Assembly (NCBI RefSeq): GCF_020080835.1
Contig: NC_058166.1
Coordinates: forward strand, 14,967,043 to 15,031,042
Reading direction: 5' to 3'
From: Cotesia glomerata
Lineage: Eukaryota > Arthropoda > Insecta > Hymenoptera > Braconidae
Length of the DNA stretch: 64,000 bases
Positions 44,484-57,223 of this stretch are shown in pieces (the first letter of the stretch is position 1; each line of letters starts with the position of its first letter). Below the pieces are notes generated by a model, which was not told where the DNA came from, did not search any database, and saw only the letters and a list, made by a program, of their open reading frames with translations. Made by a program: the position numbers and the translations under genes.

Positions 44484-45812
44484 CACGGAAAGAACAAGAT
44501 TACACTGGATATCATCTCAGATTATACTTAGTGATATATTTGTGGTAAAAAAAAATTTCAGATAGTAGCTTGTATAATCTAGATTATACTGAGTGATTTC
44601 TGGATTATACTCATTGTAATAATACTCATAAATACTCATTTAAATACTATTATTTTATTATTATTATTATTCTTTATGTATTTTAGATATTAAAATAGTC
44701 AAATATTGTTTTAAATACTTTCTGAAATTTTTTTTTCACCACAGATATCACTGAGTATAATCTGGAATGATATCCAGTGTCATCTTGTTCTTTACGTGAA
44801 GATTACACTGGATATGATCTCAGATAAATACTTAGTGATATATTTGTGGTGAAAAAAATTCCAGATAGTAGCTAATATAATCTAGATTATACTGAGTGAT
44901 TTCTGGATTATACTCATTGTAATAATACTCATAAATACTCATTTAAATACTATTATTTTATTATTATTATTATTCTTTATGTATTTTAGATATTAAAATA
45001 GTCAAATATTGTTTTAAATACTTTCTGAAATTTTTTTTTCACCACAGATATCACTGAGTATAATCTGGAATGATATCCAGTGTCATCTTGTTCTTTACGT
45101 GAAGATTACACTGGATATGATCTCAGATAAATACTTAGTGATATATTTGTGGTGAAAAAAAATTTCAGATAGTAGCTTGTATAATCTAGATTATACTGAG
45201 TGATTTCTGGATTATACTCATTGTAATAATACTCATAAATACTCATTTAAATACTATCTAAAATTCTTTTTTCACCACACTGATAAAAGGATTTGGTGAT
45301 ATTTAATAAGCTTTATTAACTGTTAATAAATGGATTTTTAACATCATAGGATTTAATAAATATTTATTAACAGTTAATAAATTATTTATTAAATACGATT
45401 TATTAAATTTTAATAAGTAATTATTAAGTACAGTATTAACTGTTAATAAATATTTATTAATGGTTAATGAATATTTGTTAACTGTTAACAAATATTTATT
45501 TAAAATCAAAAACGAAATTAGGAATTTTCTCTTGACACTTTTTATAATCCTATAACTGGAATACATGATAATAATTAAATTCATTAAATAAATTAACGTT
45601 TTTAATATTTAAAAATGTAAAAGATAATTATGAGCAGTGATAGAATTTGGTATTTTGCAATAAACATTATAATGTAATGTAATATTTAATAAATTAAATA
45701 ATTGTCTTCAAATAAATTAAATTATTAATAGTTAATAAATCCTTCTATCAGTGCACAGATATCACTGAGTATAATCTGGGATGATATCCAGTGTCATCTT
45801 GTTTTTTCCGTG
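44484..45812. mobile_element. CACGGAAAGAACAAGAT element, tandem copies
   Basis: It is bounded by CACGGAAAGAACAAGATTAC and gtcatcttgttttttccgtg. Three tandem units with a 303-bp period (gattacactgg at 44498, 44801 and 45104) each carry inverted ends. The last unit is split by a MITE at 45278-45753. Relatives are at 48859-49021 and 61113-62314. Confidence 0.8.
45278..45753. mobile_element. MITE, CACTGATAGAAGG family, long form
   Basis: It is inserted in the third tandem unit. Comparison with units one and two (ttcaccacagatatc) proves a 2-bp CA duplication. The 93-residue minus-strand frame inside is repeat-derived. Confidence 0.87.
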
Positions 45813-45879
45813 TATAAACAATTAATATTACACGATTGAACGTTCTTTTTTTTCACCTAAAAATATCTCTATTTCATAC

Positions 45880-46263
45880 TTTTTTTAAAAAATATCCATG
45901 ATTTTGCCGCATCGTCAACCATTTCTTGTTCTTCAGCTCGTTCCAAGAATGAAAATTAATTTAGCCGACATTTAAAAATTTTTATTATTTTTTTTTTATT
46001 GAAAAAATGCAAAAAAAAAAAATTTATTTGTAAAAAAAACTTGATAAACTAAGTGTAATTTTAAAAAAATATTTTTTAGTTCTAATTTAATAATTAAAAA
46101 AATTAAAAACGTCGGCTAACTTTAGTGGTTATGTTCCAAGAACAATATATTAGCCCTAGAGGTCGCAATTAAAGAACTTAACCTCCACAAAGTTCCATAT
46201 AATTTTCTAAGATTTAAAAATATGCATGAGATATTTTTATCTGAAATTTTATTCAGAGCGCAA
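45880..46263 (+). pseudogene. coding-like island split by a 183-bp MITE
   Basis: The flanks of the MITE at 45950-46132 join into one open frame on the plus strand, ...NIHDFAASSTISC.. and then ALEVAIKELNLHKVPYNF.., with a TAA at 46261-46263. The minus strand is open across the same join (..ANILFLERAEEQEMVDDAAK.. and stop). Both readings use a GC-richer block, so the coding strand is undecided. I do not recognise either peptide. Confidence 0.35.
45950..46132. mobile_element. GCCGAC/GTCGGC MITE with 9-10-bp duplication
   Basis: GTTCCAAGAA at 45940-45949 and 46133-46142 flanks an AT-rich element with ends tgaaaattaatttagccgac and gtcggctaactttagt. A 9-10-bp duplication suggests a Mutator-like origin. 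The better-bounded copy at 59298-59488 has TATTTAGC. Confidence 0.75.
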
Positions 46264-48858
46264 TAATAAAAAATTGGAAAAAATGATTTATTAATTTAAA
46301 AAGAATAAAAAATCAATAATTAATTATGGACTTGACTTTATTTGATACTATTTAATCATTTATAAATAATTGTTGTAACAAATAGATTAGTTTCTTTATA
46401 TATAAAAAAAGGTGGGAAAGAAATTTTCACCATCTTTCACAAAATTTTTCAGTCGCTCGAGGCACTTTCATCACGACGAATACAATCCGACTTCTTTCCA
46501 TTTTACAAAAGTTTGTATAATATCATTACAAAAAAAATCTAATTACATTTAAATATGCCTAGCTAGGGTTTAAACGCAGGATAAAAGTTAAAACACTTAA
46601 AAACATTAGGTAGAAAAAGATTGATCTATTGATTTATATGACTCGTAATATATATTTTATTTTTTTTTTTATCGCTACTTTCCATTTATTTACGAAATTC
46701 TATAATTCTATTTTGTATTATATATATATATTTATATATATTTATGGTATTATCGAGTATATAAAGTATACCGATTTTTCTTTAGTTTTATTTTTATTTA
46801 TTAAATTATTGACTAATGTCAAAAATTGAATTTAAAACACTAATGAAAAAAAAATATTACAAAAAAATATTAATTGATAATTGAATATGTATTATACACA
46901 ACGATCTAGAATTAATGTGTGATCGTTAAATTTATTATTAATATTATTAGTATTAATTATTAGTATTAGTATTATTATTATCAATCCAATAATCGATTCA
47001 ACCAATATTATTATCTAAAAATATTAAAAATTACAACTGAATGTATAAACTGCGAACGTGTAAATTACGCGCGTGTCAGTATCGAAGTATACAAAAAATT
47101 TTTATCTAAGCGTATTTTTTCGTTTATATATGTGTATACATACATATACATGTGTATATATTTGTATGTATTAAATAAACATTAATATATTTTAGAAAAA
47201 AGAACTGTATAAAAAACAGTGGAGTAAATTGGCTATATGACTACATAAATTGCAAATCGTATAGCAATTTTTCACGTAAGTAGTCAACTTTTTTTTTTTT
47301 TATTTTATTTTAATTATTTAATTTTTTCATTCAAATTCTTATGAATTACTATATTTATATCGATTATGCTATATTACTAAAAATAATTATCGAAAATTAG
47401 GTTCGAACTCTGCTATCGCGTCAATATTATTTTTTATTCAACAATTAATATTATCAATTTTTAATTTTATGAAAAAATGTTTTTTTTTTTTTTAGCTTAT
47501 GTTTAGTTTTAAAAATAGTTTCACTTCCTTCACTTTCTTTTGCCCCAATATATTTGATGACAAAAAAATAATAATATTAATTAAAATAATAATAATACAG
47601 TGAAGAAATAGATTAATAAAAAATAGTTTAAGTGTTCGAATATGTATTACGGTCTTATTAAAAAATAAATGTCTTTATTATGTTTAATTTATATTGTTTA
47701 AAAATGATAAAATTGATTACATTGTAAGATTAAATTATTTTATGAATAAAAACCCTTTTATAAATTGAATTAAATGAATTCAAGTTGCGTCTATTGAATA
47801 CATAATAATAATATTGATTAAACATAAAAATTAACTAATAAGCAAAGAACAAGTGTTTATAAAAATAAAAATAAACAAATCAACAAATTAACTAGTTCAA
47901 TTGATCAATACAAATAAAACAATCAAAAACTTATTGCATTCACTAGAAAACACACGTTGCTATTAACTAATATAAAATATTCTAACATTAATATACGATA
48001 CACATTCTTTCATTTTATTTATTAATTATCGATATCAGTAGCCTAGTATATGTGAACAGGGTACCTAGTTTTTTAATCATTAGGTATGACATGACCATTT
48101 TTGATTTTATTAGATTTTATCAACAGAATTATTCTTATAAGCTTTTTTTTTAATTTATATTTTTATAATAATTTTTATGATACTGAAGTTAGCTGACAAT
48201 TTTTTTTATTTTTATAACAAATCAAAAACAATAAAAAAAATGCTTCTAAAAATTTTCAAGAGTTTTTTTTAATTTTCACATGTGAAATTTTTTTCACAAT
48301 AATTTCATTGGTAAAAAAATTTCTGTCTTTCAACTTCAGAGTCATTAATTGTTTAATTAATTCTTACATTGGTTTATTTTTAATTAAAAAAAATTTATTT
48401 TTTTATCATTGTACAATTTTTTGCTAAAAAGCTAAGTAATAAATTTAAACAGCAGAAATTTTTCACCGAGAATTTTTTTTAATTTTCACATGTGGAATTT
48501 TTTTATTAAATTTTTTTCAGAATAATTTCATTGGTAAAAAATTCGAAAAAAAAATTTCTGTCTTTCAATTTCAGAGTCATTAATTGTCCAATTAATTCTT
48601 ACATTGGTTTATTTTTAATTAAAAAAAATTTTTTATAATAAATTTAAACAGCAGAAATATTTGCATTACAAAAAAATCTTAAAAATGTAAAAAAAAAAGC
48701 TTAACAATTTTTAAAGTTCTTAAAATTAAAGAGCTTATAAAATTAATTCTTATAAATATTAAAAAACATACAGAGATTTTTCAGTTTAATCAAAAATGGT
48801 CGGATTAATAATTTAGATTTTTGCAATGTCCCATTTTCCTATAAATTATACTCTAGTA
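46264..48858. other. AT-rich gene-poor stretch
   Basis: A good acceptor (caaaatttttcag, about 46451) precedes a short open stretch starting SLEALSSRRIQSDFF, which may be a lone terminal exon. Two copies of an 'aattttcacatgtg..attaattgt' repeat lie near 48275-48365 and 48480-48600. No other support for genes. Confidence 0.4.
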
Positions 48859-49021
48859 CATGGAAAGAACAAAATGACACTGAATATCATCCCAGATTAT
48901 ATTGAGTGAAAAAAAATTTTCAGATAGTAGCTAGTATAATCCAGATTACAATGAGTATAATCCAGATATCACTGAGTATAATCTGAGATGATATCCAGTG
49001 TCATTTTGTTTTTTTTCCGTG
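48859..49021. mobile_element. CACGGAAAGAACAAGAT element, short copy
   Basis: The 163-bp single unit with both inverted ends: catggaaagaacaaaatgac to gtcattttgttttttttccg. Confidence 0.75.
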
Positions 49022-49843
49022 TAGAGTAATAATGGTTAATATTTTTAATCATTACACTTGCTTTTCCTCCTTTCTTATGACTATAATTAATAATTCTGTG
49101 ATATAGCTGTTTAATTTATATTGAATAAGGTCATAGAAAATTCGATCAACAGAAAAATTTTACACTAAAGAATATATGATTGAAACGGTATAGTTATTAT
49201 TAATATTATTATTATTATTTTATTATTATTATTATTATCGACTCAAAAAAAAATATAACTCTAGTGAAGAGTTTGACTGGTGATTTTTAAAGAATACTTA
49301 GTTTAAAAGATTTACTTAATTAAATTGATTTATCTTATTACAATATGTTTATCTTAATGTTTTAGCCGTTTCGAATAATTCTTATATATTTAATTTCCTC
49401 CTTAACAGATTTTTGTTATAGAAAAAAAATCGATCTCTTAATTTTCATTGCACTACTCCCAGCTGCTTCGTATGAAGTCTTAGCTTTAATCCATATTTTT
49501 ATTTTCTAATTGGATAGATATAAAAGACGGGACGCGAAGTACTGTGATGTATTTACGTTTAGATGAGTTTTTCATTTTACCATCTATACATCTTCTATAC
49601 TTTTCTAATTTACTTTACTTTTCAAGTACACTATATTTATTATTTATAATTATTTATTTATTATTTTTATTAGTGGTAGTAATAATAGTAGTTTCATTTA
49701 TCAAGTGTTAATTTAATGCGCGGATTAGTCAGGTCATTACAAAATACTTTATCATTTATGTAGAAAATTATGGTTTTTTTTTTATATTTTTTATATTTTT
49801 TGATAATAAGAAACGCAAGCAATAGCGCCTGAAAATTTATTTA
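49022..49843. other. AT-rich, with a slightly GC-richer block at 49450-49560
   Basis: The block (gcactactcccagctgcttc, gacgggacgcgaagtac) has no long frame. It could be a conserved non-coding piece. Confidence 0.35.
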
Positions 49844-51067
49844 CACTGAAGAAAAAAAACTACTTGATGTAAGAAAAATTTTTTCTTCAAAATATTTAAT
49901 CTATATTATTAAGAAAATAAGCAAAATTTTGTGGCCTGGAAAGTCTTGACCTGGAGTTGTGCCTTTTCAAGGTTTCATATCATTCTCACCAATAGTCAAT
50001 TTATGATGATAAATATTTAGGCTGCATTCGAAAATGCTCTATCTTTAGATACATAATTAAGAAATGACCTTTTATCTTGTGAAATATTAACATTTTTTAA
50101 GATATAAGCTCATCTCGACATTACACTCATCAAGACTTTTCATTTGAGTACCCACATCAATTTTTCATATATATTACATATATGTATATATGAAAAATAT
50201 GTAAAAATTACCATGTGGGTACTCAAATGAAAGCTTTTAATGAGTGTAACATCGGGATGAGCTTATATCTTCAAAAATGTCAATAGTTAAGATATGACAT
50301 TGTATCTTGTGAGCTATTGATATTTTTAAAGATATAAGCTCATCTTGATATTTTACTCATCGAGACCTTTCATTTGAGTACCCACATCAATTTTTCATAT
50401 ATTTTATATATTTATATATATGTATATATGAAAAATATATCAAAAATGCATGTGGGTACTCAAATGAAAGCTCTAGATGAGTGTAACATCGGTATGAGCT
50501 TATATTTTTAAAAACGTCAATAATTAAGAAATTACATTGTATCTTGTCAACTAATAATATTTTTAAAGATATAAGCTCATCTCGACATTACACTTATTGA
50601 GATCTTTTATTTGAGTACCCACATCAATTTTTTATATATTTTATGTATTTATATGTATTACATATATGTATATATGAAAAATATATCAAAAATGCATGTG
50701 AGTTCTCAAATGAAAAGTCTTGATGAGCGTAACATCGGGATGAGCTTCTATCTTTAAAAACGTGAATAGTTAAAAAAGTACAATGCAATTTAACAAAAGT
50801 CGTTGTTTAAAATTTTTTTTTTTTTTTTTTTTTTTAATTATTTTTGATTTATTAAATTAAAAAATTAATTGTAATAAAGTTCTAAAAAAAAAACTTAGTT
50901 GTAAAAATTTTGTCTTGAATGAAGAATTTGATTGTATAAATTGAAAGTAATTGAACTCTTGACTCTAGAAGACAAGATTTAAGATTTAAAATTCTTGAAC
51001 AAAATTTTTAAAATAATTTTCTTGAAGAAATTATTTTTCTTTAGTCAAGATAGATTAAATATCAGTG
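49844..51067. mobile_element. TIR element with a Helitron inside
   Basis: Ends are CACTGAAGAAAAAAAACTAC and, inverted, ...aatatcagtg, with TA flanks and arms rich in cttgaa/ttcaag. The Helitron at 49900 is nested near its left end. Confidence 0.6.
49900..50805 (+). mobile_element. Helitron with three palindromic units, 3' end lost
   Basis: The 5' end is TCTATATTATTAAGAAAATA after an A, which matches the canonical Helitron start. Three palindromic units (about 50095-50775) are followed by ttaacaaaagtcgttg and a T run. The terminal hairpin and CTAG are missing. Confidence 0.8.
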
Positions 51068-51877
51068 TATTTATAATATAAAAAAAAATGAAAATGGTAA
51101 TTAAAGCAACTATTTATTGCATTAACGTTGTTCCTAATCGCGTTTGAACATGACTAAGTATGAGTGTTATGTTAATGTTTTGTGTGTCTTTGGTATGTGG
51201 AGATCTTAACTATGTTATAGTGATGATAATCATTAATTAATAATATAGTTAATTTATAACAATGACTTATTAAATATAAGAAAAAATTACATTTTAAAAG
51301 TCATTATAGTTATTATAATAATAAAAAAAATCTTTACAAAATTTATATAAAATATTTTTTCATCAAATTGTTCAGTGTTGTCGTTTTTAATCACTAAAAG
51401 ACATGAGTGTGGTTACCCATACACCTATATGAAAAATCACAAAAATTACAATATATATTATATTTATATATATGTATATACATATATATATGAACACTAA
51501 AAATTTATATTCAAGTTACAATTGATTATTCAATATGTTTAATTTCAAAAGTTTTTGTTTCTCGGTTAATTATTAATCATTAATTCATTACTAATCCGAT
51601 ATATTTTAATTATGCATCAAGGAAAAAAAAATAAATAGGAAAATTGTCTATAATTACTAAGAAAATTTATCTATAACTATAAATCTTTATGATACAATAA
51701 CTGTCTCAAAAAATAAAACTTTATCTGTTTGTTTTTTTGTTGATTTTGTTTTTTTTTTTTAAACATATACGGATAAATTAAACAATTATAGATTAAAGAA
51801 TGAGCACGATGTGAGGATGTCTGTGTATTATGTAAAATAATGTCTATATATATCTATGTATTACTTATTTTATATTG
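51068..51877. other. AT-rich non-coding stretch
   Basis: TA-rich runs near 51445-51490; nothing else is seen. Confidence 0.4.
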
Positions 51878-52353
51878 CAGGGTGGACGGAGAAAAATGGA
51901 GTACTTGAAAAAATTGATAAAAATTTTTAACTTTTTCTTATAAGTTTGTAAAAAAAATTTTTTATTATAAAAGACGTGAATTATTATAAAAATAATTTGA
52001 GTTTTAATAAAAAAAAAAATTATCGGGCTTTGCTATATTGTTTTGATAGTAAAAAAATTTTTGTGCTTTACTAGCGTCAAAAATATTAAACATAGGTCCA
52101 GTTTTTCAATCCAGGATAAAATTTTATCCAATGATGAAATATATCTATATATAAATATTAGGTGCGTAAAAATTCAATCTCCGAAAGCAACCTTTTAAAA
52201 TTGGAATTTTAATTTCCGCTTTTAACAGGAGCTGTGTTTGGAAATTTCCTGAGATGTTTTGGTGTGTCACGATTTATTTGATACTTGCTCGCTCGCTAGA
52301 ATTGCATTTTTAGATCTAGAGTTGAAATTTAATTAGAGTAATGTTTTGACTTG

Positions 52354-53053
52354 CACAAATAGAAAAAAAAGTTCACTTGAGCTAAGAAAATATTTTTCTT
52401 CTTAATTATTTTCTTAAGCGAAAATAAAATTTTTTTTGACACAAGAAATTTCACTTATTCCAACAAAATTAATTCTGTTGCTTTAAAAATACGTGTCTTG
52501 ATCCAATAAAATTTATTTGTCAAGAAAATCTTGTTGTTTTGAGAAAATTCAACCTCTTGCTCCAAAAAAATTTAGTTCTTGATAGAAGTAAATTTTCTTG
52601 TCTTGAGAAAATTTCTCTCTTGCTCCAAAAAATTAAATATAAAGATAGAAGTAAATTTTCATTAATATTTTTATTGATTAACATGTCAAATGGGAAGATC
52701 AAATAATATTTCATCATTTTTTTTCATCCAATATGTATAATTGCACGCTAAAATAATATAAAATGGGTATCAAATATTCAAGAGAAAAATTTTCTCAAGG
52801 GGAGAAAATTTTTCTCAGCTAAAGTAGGTGGCGCTGCTTCCCTAAAGTATCTAAAAATCTTGATCAAATATAAAAATTTATTGTATCAAGTATTTATGAT
52901 AATTCGAATTAAGAAAAAATTACTTCCACCAAGAGTAGAATTTTAAGAAAAATTTTTACTTCGCCCAACCCAACTTCGGTCTTCCTTCAGGCACCCGAAA
53001 ATTTTCTTGAGCCAAGAATTTTATTCTCCAGTCAAGAAATTTTTCTTTCTGTG
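52354..53053. mobile_element. TIR element with cttgagctaag / caagaa arms
   Basis: It runs from gcacaaatagaaaaaaaagt to caagaaatttttctttctgt. The minus-strand frames at 52520 and 53021 overlap it and are not genes. Confidence 0.45.
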
Positions 53054-53647
53054 CAGATTTCCAATTCTATCGAATTGACATCCACCTTTTATCCATGTAA
53101 TTATTCTAGCTAATATGCATTGTAACTTCCAATGTGCAATCATTATAAAACTCCCGTGTCTTTTTGACAAAAATGAATAATAATTGATATGAAAAAAAAA
53201 AAATTTGTAATGAGCATTGAAAGTTTCAGTTAAAGAAATTGCAGGTCTCATAAGTGAAGAAATCTGCCTAGTATATAAACATAACCAATAGAATTAAAAA
53301 ATTTATTTTAAATAAATGACAATAGAATAGAATAAATTTAGTTAGAATAAAAATTAATTATTTCTAAGTCAAAAAAATATAGGTTCCGGATAAGTATTCA
53401 CCATTATATCATATCGCGTGCCTAACGCCAAAAGGGCGGATAAAATTTATACGCCCTTTTGGCTTTACAAAACCAAAAGGGCGTATAATTTTTTTTTTGG
53501 TGCCAATCGTTTTGTAAACATGTTCTAAGCCTAAAAATGAAAAAAAATTTCTAAAGCCAAAAGGGCGTATATCTCAAGTTATACGCCCTTTTGGCTTTAG
53601 AACACTGAAAATTTAGTGATCTAAAGCCAAAAGGGCGTATAATTTTT

Positions 53648-53950
53648 AACTTCCCGTTAAGAGCGGTTGATAGTTGATTTTCAAACGAGTTTTGCTCATG
53701 AATAAGATAAAATTTTGAAAAAAACGCTTCGCTCTTCGATAGATAATTCAATTATCCATCGAAGAGCGAAGCGCTTTTTTGGAAAATTTTCATTTATTTA
53801 TGCATAAAATCCGTTTTAAGATTCCATAAGTTCTACAAGTATGACACAGATACTCTCGTTTGTCCAATAGAGAGCGAGAGAGAGAAAAAATATAAACCCT
53901 TCTTAAGAAAATTAAAAATTTTCTAAAAGCGGGAAGTTATTGGTTTTACC
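53648..53950 (-). repeat. hairpin repeat related to 9590-9815
   Basis: It contains hairpin gcttcgctcttcgatagat and its inverse, and the aacttcccg/cgggaagtt motifs shared with the elements at 27112 and 31061. It ends ttattggttttacctcg. Confidence 0.75.
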
Positions 53951-54058
53951 TCGTTTTTTCAAAATAGAGTTTTCATCAGATCTATATTCAACTATACTCA
54001 GCTCAAAAAATTTTTTAACGATTAGTTAATCATTTCTTACTTATAATAAGATGTTTTT

Positions 54059-54168
<110 letters not shown>

Positions 54169-54595
54169 GGATTTTAACTACAATTTCATACAACGAATAA
54201 GAAGGAAATTTATAAAAAATATAAAATTTTAGTACGCGAAAAAATTTTTAATTCATATGCTTCTTTAATCATTGGATTGTCCAAAATAATTAAAATTTAA
54301 ATTTACTACTATCGAAAATGTTGACTTTTTCCAAATTTTTTTTTTTCACTAATTTTTTCCGGACAATTTTGAAGACTGTTGTTCGAAATTATGAAAAATC
54401 CTGATTTTTTTATACGCCCTTTTGGCATGGAACCCTATCTAACTGCTGTAATACGCCCTTTTGGCATTAGGCAAACGATATACTAAAATCTTCTCCGAAA
54501 CTAGCTGCATCTTATGGTATAAGTATGATTCCGATTGGTTCAGCAGTTTTCGCAGTATAACCGGACAAAAAAACCGGCTCTTTATTTATTACTAT

Positions 54596-54706
54596 AGATT
54601 TACAGAATTTTTCAACAGGAGCTTTGTTTGGCCAAATTTTGAAATTTTGAAATTTCAGCAAAAATGCCTAAACAAAGCTCCTGTTAAAAATTTCTGTGAA
54701 TATCAA
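54596..54706. repeat. 111-bp hairpin
   Basis: atttacagaatttttcaaca and ggagctttgtttgg pair with ccaaacaaagctcctgtt-like inverse sequence. The 97-residue frame across it is not supported as a gene. Confidence 0.65.
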
Positions 54707-55260
54707 ATAAATAAATTGAATAAAAGTGTAGCAAAAAAGGTGATTCTAAAATAATAACATTCCAGGTGTACAAATAGTGATTATCAATTATCAATCACTA
54801 AAATTTTTTTTTTGTTTTTGTTTTCTTTCAAATTTTTTATAATTTTTTCTTTCAAATTTAAGAAAGTTTTCAAATTCCTTAAATTTTGAAAATTTTTTTA
54901 ATTTATCTTCTCTTTACAGATACTATGTATTGCATAAAATCATTATTACTAAACATTCTACACATGAAAATGTAACATATTGTTATAAATTGCCGAGGGT
55001 GTTTTTTTAAAAAATAAATAAATTGTTTCACACCAAAATATCTCAGGAAATACATAGCTCCTCTTAAAAGCGGAACTTAAAATTCCAATTTTAATAGGTT
55101 ACTTTAGGAGATTGAATTTTGACGCAGCCTAATTAAATATACTGGCAATAATAATAATACTTTTATCCTGGATTGAAAAATTGGACCTTAAGGATTTAAA
55201 GAAAAAAAAAAAGAAAAAATTTATCAACTGTTTAACAATACTCCATTTCAACGTACCCCA

Positions 55261-56487
55261 ATATATACTTGATATATATACATTTATGAGGTGTATCTGA
55301 TGAAATGACAATGTATTAATTAAAATGCCACTTGAAAAATTTATAGAGTACAAAAAACTAAAGTCTCTTATCAAATTCTAATCTATGTCATTAAAACTTT
55401 TATTTATTACAAGAATTCATCAATTAGCTTGAGATAAAATCTTGCGTGACTAACAGTTTTAAGCTTTGCAGAAATTTTTTCGAGTATAATTATTGCACTG
55501 AAGTCTCAGATGACTGAATTATCAAATAAAAATCATAATTTTCAAACTTTCATTGTTCGACCTTATTAAAAATCTTTTTTTTCAAAATATTTAAATCTTT
55601 TTTATATTTTTTTTAAAGCAAAAATTATGAAAAGTATAGATTTTATATCCCGACAGTTACACTTACACTTACAGTAACACACGTTAGTTTAAAACTCGCG
55701 ATCAAAATAGCGGAGATATAATTCTTGCGTCTTCGCGTAAAATTTTACGTTTTAGTTTTTTTAAATACATTTAATTTAATTAGTCGAGTTTTTTATATGC
55801 GACATCCAAATTCTTTTATTTGATTTTGTACTTCAATGATGTATGATTACTTCATTAATATATTAATTACAAGAAAATATTTTTTAGATGTCATCTTTAA
55901 AAATTAATAAGTCTAAAAATTATTTAGAATAATTTTAAACCTTTAATTTCTGGATTATTTAATAACTCATTAGTTTGAAACTTCAAATTGGTTGTAGATT
56001 ATTTTTTTTTTAATAAATTTAACCAGAAAAAAATTTTTTTTTAAATAATAAAGTTAGCCGACATTTTTAATTATTTTATTTTTTTAATTTATTAAATTAA
56101 AACAAAAAATTTTTTTTGTAATAATTTTTTCAATAAAAAAAAATCTAAAAAAAATAAAATGTCGGCTAACTTAAATTTTTATTTTTTTTTTAATGCCAAT
56201 TATTGTTCACGCGGAGTTTCATTACTTCTTTTATTTATGATGTAGTTTCAATTAATAATTATGAATATTAATAATAATATCATGTGCTTAAAAATTGAAA
56301 AATACTAATATAACTTCAATAAAAATGTTTCAGCGATCGTATTAAATTTTTTACGTACCGACGATGTCTACAAACTTACATTATCACTCATTGTTATTGT
56401 AAGTATTAATCTAATTTTTAATTATTAATTTTTACTCACATTCGCAACATTAACTATTATAATTTATAATAAATATAATTTTACCAA

Positions 56488-56520
<33 letters not shown>

Positions 56521-56992
56521 TTGCACTCAAAAACTAAGATATTTAGATAAGAATATAACAGCAGTATAAAAAATTTTTTTCCAACACTGAAAAATACAAA
56601 TCTATTGTTAAATATTATTCTTATTTTTTTTTTTTAAGACTACCATCATCGTTATTACAGTCTCGCTTGTCTATTCTTGCGTAAGTGTTACCAATTTTTT
56701 TTTTAAATAAATTATATCAATCTTCGATATCTTCAGAAATAGTACAACGGTAATAAAAATTTACTAATCAATCAATCAATCATCTTCATTCGCATAAATA
56801 TTATATAGATTTAATTATTATGGTGAAGTATTAATTGCTTTGACAATAGTATATTGATATTAATAATTCTTTCTAATGATTACTATCCATTTATTTTAGT
56901 TGTTATATTTGTCTTCAATTCAAACCATATTAAATTATTTTATTCTAACGGTGGCTTCAAATTTTTTTACTTTCTCTAAAATTCAGTTGGTA
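55261..56992. other. AT-rich gene-poor stretch
   Basis: A GCCGAC/GTCGGC repeat copy lies at about 56042-56185 (aaagttagccgacattttta to aatgtcggctaacttaaa). A (TAT)n run lies near 56485-56520. No gene is seen. Confidence 0.5.
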
Positions 56993-57223
56993 GGATAAAA
57001 GACCCAATTAGTGGCGGGGACCCCATTACTGACACTTTCTTTTATTTTGGTACTTATTTAATTAATGAAATCATTAATTTCAATAAGAAATACATTATTT
57101 CTAATCTTTAAAACCTTTAGATTAAAAAAATTTGTAATTTTTATTCTAAGTAGAACATTTTTTCATTGAAAAAAAAGTGCCACTAATAGGGATTAAAGGT
57201 GCCACTAATGGAGTCTTTTATCT
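56993..57223. mobile_element. divergent AGGTAAAAG-type element
   Basis: ggataaaagacccaattagt and, inverted, actaatggagtcttttatct with TA flanks. Inner gtggcgg/gccact pairs are weaker. Confidence 0.55.

Noticed and set aside
54461..54754. 97-codon plus-strand frame
   Set aside because: It starts in the terminus of a transposon and crosses a 111-bp hairpin; no sign of selection.
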